Shown here: piece after piece, positions 14,791-21,331 of the stretch
Position numbering within the stretch: the stretch's first letter is position 1
How the letters are laid out: each line of letters begins with the position of its first letter
Virus record (IMG/VR): IMGVR_UViG_3300030331_004063
Location: 4,973-26,315 of that record
Strand: one strand, 5' to 3'
Length of the DNA stretch: 21,343 nucleotides
Source: a virus
Translations under genes and position numbers: made by a program
The notes under the pieces: generated by a model
What the model was told of the DNA's origin: nothing
Databases searched by the model: none
Seen by the model: only the letters and a program-made list of their open reading frames with translations

Positions 14791-15052
14791 TAGGACGTTC
14801 CTTGGCGGCTACACCGCCGGGCTTCCAGTGAGAGGGTACATCTAAAGGATCGAACATTACGTCCTTAAAGTTCATATTCCCCCCACTAACGGGTGGGGTT
14901 TCTACTGGAATATCGGTATTACGTGGGTGCGAATAATAGGCTCTTGCCATTGCTTCATAAAGAAAATAAGGAATTGTGACCGGTTGGTTAGCGGGATTAG
15001 ACCCGACTTCCTCCGTCAGGTGGTGCATCTGCGGCTCTTGCGAGGAGTTCAT
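14756..15052 (-). CDS. Hypothetical small protein between TerL and portal
   Basis: Taken from ATG 15052 (98 residues); TTG 15091 and ATG 15028 are alternatives because no strong ribosome site is obvious. It overlaps the end of the terminase gene by about 56 nt and the portal start by 35 nt. The visible segment QPVTIPYFLYEAMARAYYSH, then PRNTDIPVETPPVSGGNMNF and FDPLDVPSHWKPGGVAAKER, is Pro-rich with aromatic residues. It has no known family. Gene order suggests a packaging or portal-associated role. One copy of the AGTGGGGGGA motif (14878-14887) lies inside it, encoding SGGN. Confidence 0.65.
   Translation of the reverse strand: MNSSQEPQMHHLTEEVGSNPANQPVTIPYFLYEAMARAYYSHPRNTDIPVETPPVSGGNMNFKDVMFDPLDVPSHWKPGGVAAKERPNVTPEVQTPEE
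14878..14887 (-). repeat. AGTGGGGGGA motif copy
   Basis: Exact copy on the minus strand, 268 bases from the portal copy and in the opposite orientation. Confidence 0.8.
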
Positions 15053-16937
15053 TGACAAAATCCGGTGATATGTTTTGGAGTTTGTAGGCAAGAGGAGTCC
15101 CTACATCATCTACCAACTCCCCGTCCAGAAGACGCTCTTCTGTAGTTCGATCATCTTCAATGTTTTCTGGGTTACGATTTACACGACCTTTGAGGATATT
15201 ACCTGACATTGAGATTGTGTCTAGGTGATCATCCTTGGCAAGACCGCCATCAGCCACTTCAGGGTTGAACTGCTCAATCTGATCAAACAACATTGACCAA
15301 TGGCGATCCATTCTTTTCTCAAGTGGAAACTTGATAAGTCCGTTTTCAAACCGGAATTGAAGAGCACCAATTCGAGCAGATTTAGAGATCATCCCAACCT
15401 TGAGAGGCACGATTTTTGGCATGTGGGCAACTCCAAACATATCAGTTGCTCGTTGCTTCACCAAACTGTCAAGGTTTTGATAGAGAGCAATGCTCTGGCG
15501 GACCACTTCAGGATGGATTGAAGGAACCTGCCACTTGTCTGCAATCTCAAAAATGTTCTTGATGAGGGTGTTTTCATCACACTGAGCCCCCCAAATATCC
15601 AACACAAACAGTTCGTTGTCGGGGGTGGCTGCCATAACGGTGCAGACCTTGAAGTCTGAGTCACCTGTAGAAGTCCATGACGTATCAACCGTCATAAACA
15701 TCCAAGAGTCACGAAGAAAATCACAAATAGGCATCGACTTCGTGTTGCCTTCAAGGTCCTTCCAATTGATGAGCGTTGATGATTCACGGGGACTCAATCC
15801 ATAAGCAGCATCAACCGATGAAAGCCACCATCTGTGTGAGTCATCAAGTTCAGGGAAGAATTGATCTTCGCTAGAGCCGGGGTCAGCCATGTACTCAGAT
15901 GAAAAGTTAGCAGAACCAATCTGCTCCTTGATTTCCTCAAGGCTGATACGTTCTTTGAGTCGAGGGTCTTCTTCTTTTTGCTTACGATCTACCGGCCACA
16001 TTTCAGGCCAACAAGAAATCAACTTGTCTTGCTTATCCTTATATGCAGCCTTGATGATCATTCGGGACCAGTGGTCAAACCGGGGATCACGAGCCTTCAG
16101 GCCAAGTTCTGATTCTTGAGTCTCCATGGCGTACCACGCATAGTGGCGGCGACTCACAAAGGTCGCCAGCCATCGAAGGCTTGTGCCGGGGCGAGTAATC
16201 ATCGGCATGACAACCTTAAACAGCAAAGTATCCATGTAGGATCTAAGGACCGACATGGAAGTAGATGCTCTGGGATCGTACTCGGGGTCATCAAGGACGT
16301 AGCATCTGGGACGGCCACCACGCTGCCGTGACTCTGACGAGATCGCCCGGAACCAAGATCCATTCTTCAAGTACATCAACTCGATACCAAACGATGCTTC
16401 GCCACGACGGGGCACAATCCGATTGTCGTCAAATTCAGGTGCCCAATCATCAAAGATGCGAGAGTTCTGTTGGAACTGAGTCTTGATGATTTGACCAGTC
16501 TGTTTTGCGTTGTCGTTGGTTGATGTTGCGTAGATAAAGGAGTAACCGGGCCTCGTTAACATTTGAAGGAGGATGGACTTACGAATGCAGTTGGACTTGG
16601 CAAACCCTCGGGGTGCGATGGCAATGGACGCTCGGTTCTGTGCCCACTCTTTGTAAATACCAAGGTGCCCGTCCGGTAGAGGTACGGGATCCTCGTCGTA
16701 AAACATGGGGTTAAAATCGTCTGCTTCATCTGGACAAAGATACCAATGATCGAAAAACAACATGGATCCAATAAAACGATCCGCCTTGTCTTGCGGACTC
16801 GTTACAGGAACCAGCCATTGACGGCAGGCATTGACGCGGGCTTCTCTTTGCCCGTCTTCCGTCAACTCCATGTAATCATGAGGAAGAGGAAACAGTTCGT
16901 TTCCTTCTTCTCTTGTTTCAATCCTTTTTATTCTCAT
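14997..16937 (-). CDS. terL: Large terminase subunit
   Basis: A 646-residue protein from ATG 16937; a longer frame from TTG 16973 is less likely because it extends further into the upstream gene. The ATPase domain shows a Walker A-like APRGFAKS at residues 108-115, a Walker B CYVLDDPEYD at 212-221, and a coupling-motif candidate LRWLATFVSRRHY at 254-266. The nuclease domain has TVDTSWTSTGDSD at 416-428 (first catalytic Asp), LDIWG around 446-450, and LAKDDHLDTISM around 566-577 (C-terminal acidic residue). This is the DNA-packaging motor that cuts and translocates DNA into the procapsid. It overlaps the upstream ORF by 20 nt. The fused ATPase-nuclease layout is complete. Confidence 0.95.
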   Translation of the reverse strand: MRIKRIETREEGNELFPLPHDYMELTEDGQREARVNACRQWLVPVTSPQDKADRFIGSMLFFDHWYLCPDEADDFNPMFYDEDPVPLPDGHLGIYKEWAQNRASIAIAPRGFAKSNCIRKSILLQMLTRPGYSFIYATSTNDNAKQTGQIIKTQFQQNSRIFDDWAPEFDDNRIVPRRGEASFGIELMYLKNGSWFRAISSESRQRGGRPRCYVLDDPEYDPRASTSMSVLRSYMDTLLFKVVMPMITRPGTSLRWLATFVSRRHYAWYAMETQESELGLKARDPRFDHWSRMIIKAAYKDKQDKLISCWPEMWPVDRKQKEEDPRLKERISLEEIKEQIGSANFSSEYMADPGSSEDQFFPELDDSHRWWLSSVDAAYGLSPRESSTLINWKDLEGNTKSMPICDFLRDSWMFMTVDTSWTSTGDSDFKVCTVMAATPDNELFVLDIWGAQCDENTLIKNIFEIADKWQVPSIHPEVVRQSIALYQNLDSLVKQRATDMFGVAHMPKIVPLKVGMISKSARIGALQFRFENGLIKFPLEKRMDRHWSMLFDQIEQFNPEVADGGLAKDDHLDTISMSGNILKGRVNRNPENIEDDRTTEERLLDGELVDDVGTPLAYKLQNISPDFVNELLARAADAPPDGGSRV

Positions 16938-17217
16938 GCAGAGTACCACCCCCCAACATTTCCACTGTAGCAACTCGACCCATAGTAGCTACAAATGAGA
17001 TGGGGTTGTGCTTTACCATAGAATGCTTGTAGATCGAATCCCAAATACGAAAGAAGTTCTTAGTGGGTTGATCTTTATCAATAAAGTAACTATAGATCAA
17101 CGCACCAAATCTTTCTCGGGTTCCAACAACCCCATCAATATCGCTAATCGCTAAGTCGAATAGTACCTGACCCGCCGATCTCGCCATTCCCATGGGGCCT
17201 GTCTGCTTCATCTGCAT
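16918..17217 (-). CDS. Hypothetical small protein upstream of TerL
   Basis: The start is uncertain. ATG 17217 follows AGGAAG with an 8-base gap and gives 99 residues; the frame stays open to 17340, with a further start candidate there. Even the short version overlaps the upstream gene by 74 nt, which is unusual here. The residues AGQVLFDLAISDIDGVVGTR, then RFGALIYSYFIDKDQPTKNF and FRIWDSIYKHSMVKHNPISF look like a folded helical domain. It lies immediately before the large terminase, so a small-terminase or packaging role is possible. The neighbouring 153-residue protein is the other candidate for that role. Confidence 0.6.
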   Translation of the reverse strand: MQMKQTGPMGMARSAGQVLFDLAISDIDGVVGTRERFGALIYSYFIDKDQPTKNFFRIWDSIYKHSMVKHNPISFVATMGRVATVEMLGGGTLHENKKD

Positions 17218-17605
17218 CAGAATCTCTTCCTGCTGGGGGGAGATACTGGGCTGCAAAGTCGGGTTTTTCCGGGAGGTTTGAACGGTGCGTTGTGGCTTTG
17301 AGGTTCGAGAGTAACTTTTGGTTGCGGGTGATTCGGACACTCTTGTTGCCCTCCTTGTCTGTTTGCGTGAACTCTTGAGTGGTAATCAAACCGTTTGCTT
17401 TAGCCACCTCATTGAGGACACGACGAAGTTGGTTGTGGGCTCGGAGTGCAATCTTAGCATCTGGATCTCTCATGTGTTGTATGAGAGTAGAAACTTCTTC
17501 CTCAATACTAAATGAGTTCATCTCCAATGCTTTTGCCGCGGCATCAGCATCAAAGAAAGACAACACCTTACCCGAGTCTCCTTGGTGTTCCCACTGTGCT
17601 TCCAT
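17144..17605 (-). CDS. Small terminase candidate / hypothetical helical protein
   Basis: A 153-residue protein from ATG 17605, just after the TAA of the upstream gene (TAATATG, with AAGG nearby). Residues 12-65 form helices (FFDADAAAKALEMNSFSIEE, then EVSTLIQHMRDPDAKIALRA and HNQLRRVLNEVAKANGLITT), followed by a beta region (QTDKEGNKSVRITRNQKLLS). The end is acidic and Gly/Pro-rich. The pattern of helices that count repeats ('D-P-x-x-x-x-R-x-x-x-x-L'), then a short tail, and its place two genes before TerL, are consistent with a small terminase subunit. There is no HTH motif to confirm it. Confidence 0.55.
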   Translation of the reverse strand: MEAQWEHQGDSGKVLSFFDADAAAKALEMNSFSIEEEVSTLIQHMRDPDAKIALRAHNQLRRVLNEVAKANGLITTQEFTQTDKEGNKSVRITRNQKLLSNLKATTHRSNLPEKPDFAAQYLPPAGRDSDADEADRPHGNGEIGGSGTIRLSD

Positions 17606-17606
17606 A

Positions 17607-18971
17607 TTACCTTGATTCCTTAAGTGCAGCAGCAATAGCAAGAAGCGGTAGCGACTTGATAGATCTAATTCTAGGAGTTCGCCCCTTGGACAAAAGTCTT
17701 TGTCTCAACTCAAGTGCTTCTCTTTCTTTAGCGTATTGAGAGGCTGCTTTTTGTATTTGATTTGGAGACTTGCCCTTGACAACGGGCTTATCTTTTACCT
17801 TGTTTGCTTCTCGAACAAGCCTACGCCTCTTTGCTTCCGCCATGTTTTGCATTTCTTCAGAGGCTTTCGGTGAAACTGAAGTTTCACGATACTGTTTTCG
17901 AAGTCTTTCAAGTGCCGTCTTTGTTTGCTTATCCGTTCTTCCAAATGCAGAAAGGAACTCAGGACTACTCAACAAAGCCCCCAGCTTCGGGTTGAATCTT
18001 GCCTTTTCGAAAAGACTCGCCGCACCAATGTAACGAACAGCAGTACCTCCGTCTTTTGCAAGAACTGTTTTTCCTACAGCCTTACTCAACCTGTTCAAAC
18101 TATCTTTTGTAAATTTAAGAGGCTTTCCGGTCTTGACGTTTCTTCGGGTAATTTCAAATGCGCTTGCAGCCTTGCCTGTTTGCGGAGTAAATACAAACTC
18201 CGAGTAATTACCTTGGTCAACAATACGGAACGAACCTCGTTTCTTCAAATCAGCAACTCTTTGCTGCCTTCTTCCTGTTTCGTCTGTTTTAAATGTTCCA
18301 ATCGCAGGGACTTCTTTCTTTCCTATGAGGTCTTCGGACTTGTGAATCTTTTCAGACTCAGGTACAAGTCGAGGAATTTCTCTACGCTGTCTTTGCTCAA
18401 CAGCAAACTGCTCACGAAGATCTTCAACTCTCTTCTTTGCAGCAGTTTCGTCAAGACCTGAATCAACCAGTTCTTGAATAAAGTCTTGTTCTATTACAAG
18501 CATGTCCTTCTGAGAAAGGTTTCTTACTTGAGCTAACTTTTCAAGCTTTGTTCCCCCCACTACTTCGGATGCACGGGGAGCATCTCGAAGGAATGCTTGC
18601 TTAAGAAGACGTTGGTTTTTTGCAGATTGTTCTTGGGGAATCAAGACTTCTGACTTAAGAGGACCCTTAATTGATTCAGGCAATTCTTCAAGAGCCCTTC
18701 GCTCAAGATCGGCAGGAACATTTCTTCCACGCCTTACTGCTTCCGCAAGTTCTTCGATGGCGGAAAGAGGATCACCCTTTGGAATTTTCGCTTTTCGTAT
18801 TCGTTTGCTTTTTCCGCCCTTTTTAGTTTTAGGGGCAATATCTCCTATTTGAGACATAACAGCAATGTCGTCAACCCCTCTACCCGATTCTTCTAAAAGA
18901 AGAATTAGTTGATTCAAAGTATCGTCAAGGTCAGGGCGGACAATTTTTAAATTTGGTTTTTTCTTAGCCAT
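17607..18971 (-). CDS. Large basic hypothetical protein at the head of the late operon
   Basis: A 454-residue protein from ATG 18971; the TTG four codons earlier is less likely. It is very Lys/Arg-rich, with low-complexity helices (NMAEAKRRRLVREANKVKDK, then SQYAKEREALELRQRLLSKG) and a folded middle (RGSFRIVDQGNYSEFVFTPQ followed by FEITRRNVKTGKPLKFTKDS). The C-terminus ends with a hydrophobic segment, RSIKSLPLLAIAAALKESR. I do not recognise a family. As the first gene of the late operon and before the packaging genes, it could be an internal-virion, DNA-binding or packaging-associated protein. It carries one AGTGGGGGGA motif (18552-18561). Confidence 0.7.
   Translation of the reverse strand: MAKKKPNLKIVRPDLDDTLNQLILLLEESGRGVDDIAVMSQIGDIAPKTKKGGKSKRIRKAKIPKGDPLSAIEELAEAVRRGRNVPADLERRALEELPESIKGPLKSEVLIPQEQSAKNQRLLKQAFLRDAPRASEVVGGTKLEKLAQVRNLSQKDMLVIEQDFIQELVDSGLDETAAKKRVEDLREQFAVEQRQRREIPRLVPESEKIHKSEDLIGKKEVPAIGTFKTDETGRRQQRVADLKKRGSFRIVDQGNYSEFVFTPQTGKAASAFEITRRNVKTGKPLKFTKDSLNRLSKAVGKTVLAKDGGTAVRYIGAASLFEKARFNPKLGALLSSPEFLSAFGRTDKQTKTALERLRKQYRETSVSPKASEEMQNMAEAKRRRLVREANKVKDKPVVKGKSPNQIQKAASQYAKEREALELRQRLLSKGRTPRIRSIKSLPLLAIAAALKESR
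18552..18561 (-). repeat. AGTGGGGGGA motif copy
   Basis: Exact copy on the minus strand, inside the large basic protein gene. Confidence 0.8.
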
Positions 18972-19177
18972 TGTCTTACTCAATGCTCTTCACTGTAAAT
19001 TATTACTGTTTTGTTTTCAATTGAACCAATGTTTGCGTCATTGAAAGGTAATCGGTATAATTGCCAGACACGCAAGACTGCATATTCTTGCGGATTATTT
19101 GTACGTTTAGAGGAGCATATAAAGAGTTTGTTGGAATTCTTGGCATACGCATTTAACTTTTACTGGAGTATTTCATC
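18972..19177. promoter_or_regulatory. Divergent intergenic region between the two transcription units
   Basis: These about 206 bases separate the leftward late operon from the rightward helicase gene. The region is AT-rich with no open frame of interest. On the plus strand a perfect TATAAT occurs at 19056-19061 and the helicase has GGAG at 19165-19168. For the minus strand, AT-rich sequence near 18998-19024 offers only weak promoter matches (for example TTGGTT, 18 bases, TAATAA). A phage sigma may recognise a different consensus for the late operon. Confidence 0.6.
19033..19061 (+). promoter_or_regulatory. Candidate sigma-70-type promoter for the helicase gene
   Basis: TTGCGT at 19033-19038 (three of six consensus bases) and a perfect TATAAT at 19056-19061 are separated by 17 bases. 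Transcription would start around 19068-19070, about 110 bases before the helicase ATG. The -10 is convincing; the -35 is weak, so activation or a phage factor may be needed. Confidence 0.5.
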
Positions 19178-20566
19178 ATGACTAACCGGACGCAATCACC
19201 TACTCTCGCGTCCCCTGAGCCTATGCAGGTAGCACGCTTCCTGCTGAACACAAGATTCTCCACTCCAAATAATCGAAACGGATTGTGGTATTGGCGTGGT
19301 AATTTTTACGAGTGGTATGCAGAAAAATGGCAAACTCGTGATATTGAATGGGTTGAAAGTACCCTTTGGGTAGCCCTTGAGAACGAAACATTTCAACAAG
19401 CAACTCAAAATGGACAGAGACAGACTCGATACGCCCCATCTATTGAGAAAGTGAGAGGCGTTCTTAGAGCTCTTCAAGCGTTGCAAACATTGCCACATGA
19501 GAAGAGTCCTGTTTGGCTGACCGCACCTAAAACTAAAGAATGCAGAAGTCTTGTTTCATTTCAAGATATGGTGCTTGACGCTAAAGATGGTAGCAAGTTT
19601 TCTAGGGATGAGACATTTTTTGACCCTCATGTATTGCCTGTTAATTTTGATCCTTCCGCAAAATGTCCAACGTGGCATCGTTGTTTAAAAGAATGGAGCG
19701 GAGAAGACCCTGAATGGTCAAAGTTGCTTCAGAGGATGTTTGGTTATTGCTTATTGCCACACCGGGACTACGCCAAGTGGTTCCTTATGTACGGTAAGAT
19801 CCGTGGAGGCAAAGGCACAATCATGTCTGTGCTTAAAGCTCTTCTTGGCGAAGGCTATATGGGTACTTGTTTAGAGGATATCGCAAGCCAGTTTGGGCTT
19901 TGGGGCATTGAACAGGCGAAGGTGATGGCAATCAATGAAGTATCAGAGATTTCAAATCGTGAAGGCGAAGCCGCATGTCGAGTCATTAAGTCGATTGTTG
20001 GCAGGGACCCCATCTCAATTAACCGGAAGTTTGAGCAACCGCTTAGGAACGTGGTCGTGGACTCCGTCCCGATCATGCAGTCCAATGAAATCCCCAAACT
20101 CCCCAACAAGGGGCTCGGGTTGTCTGGGAAAATGGTGCTTTTACCCTTCACAGTAAGTTTTTTAGGCCGTGAAAACTACCGTCTAGCTGAAGAGTTAATG
20201 TCAGAATTGCCCGGTATTGCATACTGGGCATGGCAAGGTGCAAGGGCATTGGAAGAAGAGGAAGACTCAAAGAAGAAGTTCCCCATGCCCGAAGGTTCAA
20301 ATGCCCTGATTGAAGAGTACCACACCGTCAACAACCCAATTGATGAGTTTTTGAATGCTCGTTTTGAGGTTCGAGAATCGGGGTTTGTTAGTTCAGACGT
20401 TCTGTTCCACCATTGGAAGGAATGGAGCAAGGGCCTCCGTGTCTCCCCACTTAGCCAGAACCAATTGGTCTACAAGTTGGTACAGGAAACCACTTGGGAC
20501 CTAAAGAGGACTCGTATTGGCGGGGGCGGCAAACGAGGGCTTAGAGGGCTTAGTCTCAAGGGTTAG
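19178..20566 (+). CDS. D5/P4-alpha-type SF3 helicase (primase-helicase lacking a visible primase domain)
   Basis: A 462-residue protein from ATG 19178, with GGAG ten bases upstream. Residues 30-60 (NNRNGLWYWRGNFYEWYAEK) and 110-200 (ECRSLVSFQDMVLDAKDGSK, then FDPSAKCPTWHRCLKEWSGE and RMFGYCLLPHRDYAKWFLMY) match the D5_N region. The Walker A GKIRGGKGT lies at 206-214, Walker B KVMAINEVSE at 248-257, and the SF3 motif C/sensor VPIMQSNEIPKLPN at 297-310. A C-terminal winged-helix-like segment (VSSDVLFHHWKEWSKGLRVS) follows. The role is to unwind DNA at the phage origin. Unlike P4 alpha and many D5 fusions, no archaeo-eukaryotic or Toprim primase motifs appear before it, so the primase must come from another gene or the host. 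A repeat array directly follows the gene. Confidence 0.9.
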   Translation: MTNRTQSPTLASPEPMQVARFLLNTRFSTPNNRNGLWYWRGNFYEWYAEKWQTRDIEWVESTLWVALENETFQQATQNGQRQTRYAPSIEKVRGVLRALQALQTLPHEKSPVWLTAPKTKECRSLVSFQDMVLDAKDGSKFSRDETFFDPHVLPVNFDPSAKCPTWHRCLKEWSGEDPEWSKLLQRMFGYCLLPHRDYAKWFLMYGKIRGGKGTIMSVLKALLGEGYMGTCLEDIASQFGLWGIEQAKVMAINEVSEISNREGEAACRVIKSIVGRDPISINRKFEQPLRNVVVDSVPIMQSNEIPKLPNKGLGLSGKMVLLPFTVSFLGRENYRLAEELMSELPGIAYWAWQGARALEEEEDSKKKFPMPEGSNALIEEYHTVNNPIDEFLNARFEVRESGFVSSDVLFHHWKEWSKGLRVSPLSQNQLVYKLVQETTWDLKRTRIGGGGKRGLRGLSLKG

Positions 20567-20570
20567 GTGC

Positions 20571-20810
20571 GTACCAGACGTACCACAGGTGTACCATATC
20601 TGTAGGTGGATGTGGTACACCGTAACCCCTTTGTTTATAGAACATTACATTATTTGTACCAGACGTACCATACCTAGACATATTAAGTGGGGTATAAGGG
20701 TAGGTATATAATGCCCACAGGTATGGCACATGTGGTACATGTGGTACAAACAAGGCTGACGGTAGCAAAAACGCCAATATGGGCGTACCACATTTGTACC
20801 AGACGTACCA
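20571..20810 (+). repeat. GTACCA repeat (iteron) array, candidate origin or operator
   Basis: Eleven exact hexamers occur in 240 bases: GTACCA at 20571, 20580, 20591, 20656, 20665, 20785, 20796 and 20805, and the reverse TGGTAC at 20613, 20733 and 20742. Four pairs are spaced exactly nine bases apart (20571/20580, 20656/20665, 20733/20742, 20796/20805). In three of them the pair reads GTACCAGACGTACCA. The second and third of these share a 19-base identity (20652-20670 and 20792-20810). AT-rich stretches lie between the clusters. Iterons beside a replication helicase are the classical layout of an origin; a repressor operator array is the alternative. Confidence 0.85.
20683..20712 (+). promoter_or_regulatory. 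Candidate promoter inside the repeat array
   Basis: TTAAGT (20683-20688) and a perfect TATAAT (20707-20712) are separated by 18 bases on the plus strand. If used, it would give a leader of about 310 bases before the ATG at 21032. GTACCA/TGGTAC sites flank it on both sides, so binding there could regulate it. The -35 match is only three of six. Confidence 0.35.
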
Positions 20811-20844
20811 GAGCAAAAAATTTTGATACGGAAAGGGTCTTTCT

Positions 20845-20860
20845 CTGTTGTTAACAACAG
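20845..20860. repeat. Perfect 16-base palindrome CTGTTGTTAACAACAG
   Basis: The sequence equals its own reverse complement over all 16 bases. A symmetric site of this kind is typical of a dimeric regulator or origin protein. It lies 35 bases beyond the last GTACCA repeat. Confidence 0.8.
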
Positions 20861-20957
20861 CCACCGAGGGGCCACGGGGGGGTACCCAACACACCCCACC
20901 CTAGACACATCTACCGTATCACTACCTCTAACGCCTACTCAGTCTAACAAGTACCCC

Positions 20958-20997
20958 TGTTGCCCCCTTCCTTCGTCAGGGGGGACAACAGTTGTCC
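20958..20997 (+). promoter_or_regulatory. Two mutually exclusive hairpins before the 85-residue gene
   Basis: TGTTG plus CCCCC (20958-20967) can pair with GGGGG and CAACA (20980-20990), leaving the A at 20985 bulged, around a loop of about 11-12 bases. The 3' arm also forms a perfect inverted repeat, GGACAAC (20983-20989), A, GTTGTCC (20991-20997). Both cannot form at once, a layout reminiscent of an attenuator or a translation-control leader. No U-tract follows, so it is not a normal terminator. Confidence 0.5.
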
Positions 20998-21031
20998 TCT
21001 CTAATCATTGTTCTCTTTGGAGTTCCTTCCA

Positions 21032-21289
21032 ATGCGTGAAGTTACCGAAACCCGTTACGTCGCTGACCTGCTCCTGACCACCAACACCCCCAAGTCAAGG
21101 GAGGTGCAAACCCAATACGGTGCCAAAACGATCAAGGAGTTCGACCTCAAGGACAGCGTCGTAAAAATCAACGACGAGGACTGGGAGTTCAACGTCTGGA
21201 CCCCCAAGGACGGCAAGCCCAAGATCAGCCTTCAGCGATGGGTGAACAACTTTGAAGCAAACGCGGAAACCGCAGACGAAATCGTCTGA
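21032..21289 (+). CDS. Small hypothetical protein with strong C-ending codon bias
   Basis: An 85-residue protein from ATG 21032, with GGAG nine bases upstream; an in-frame TTG at 21008 has no ribosome site and is rejected. The sequence begins MREVTETRYVADLLLTTNTP, continues with KTIKEFDLKDSVVKINDEDW and NVWTPKDGKPKISLQRWVNN, and ends in an acidic tail. It is a charged alpha/beta protein with no family I recognise. Codons are mostly C-ending (AAC, GAC, AAG, GTC, CCC, ATC), like the capsid gene and unlike most of the window, suggesting high expression. It has its own terminator, so it is likely an abundant early protein, for example a DNA-binding or host-modifying one. Confidence 0.75.
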   Translation: MREVTETRYVADLLLTTNTPKSREVQTQYGAKTIKEFDLKDSVVKINDEDWEFNVWTPKDGKPKISLQRWVNNFEANAETADEIV

Positions 21290-21298
21290 TCTCTCCCA

Positions 21299-21331
21299 AG
21301 GTGGGTCGCTTCGGCGGCTCACCTTTTTTTT
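21299..21331 (+). terminator. Rho-independent terminator with UUCG tetraloop
   Basis: AGGTGGGTCGC (21299-21309), loop TTCG (21310-21313), GCGGCTCACCT (21314-21324) form an 11-base-pair stem with two G-T wobbles. The T run 21324-21331 follows directly. The C(UUCG)G loop is unusually stable. It ends transcription ten bases after the stop of the 85-residue gene. Confidence 0.9.

Larger units (their letters stand above)
20567..21031. other. Non-coding region between helicase and 85-residue gene
   Basis: These 465 bases contain no credible gene. The first half holds the GTACCA array and a TATAAT (20707-20712). The second half contains a 16-base palindrome, a GC-rich hairpin and an overlapping inverted repeat just before the next gene. 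Open frames crossing it on both strands (for example 20556-20894 on the minus strand) only reflect repeat composition. Confidence 0.7.

Noticed and set aside
621-18561. AGTGGGGGGA as a Chi-type recombination site
   Set aside because: The six copies are split evenly between strands, while Chi-like sites are usually polarised. The role is left open.
20571-20810. CRISPR array
   Set aside because: Repeats are only 6-19 bases, occur in both orientations and have irregular spacing; no cas genes are nearby.
20556-20894. Minus-strand open frame of 112 residues across the repeat region
   Set aside because: It consists of Tyr/Val/Pro/His runs made by the GTACCA repeats, has no ribosome site and overlaps the helicase end antisense.
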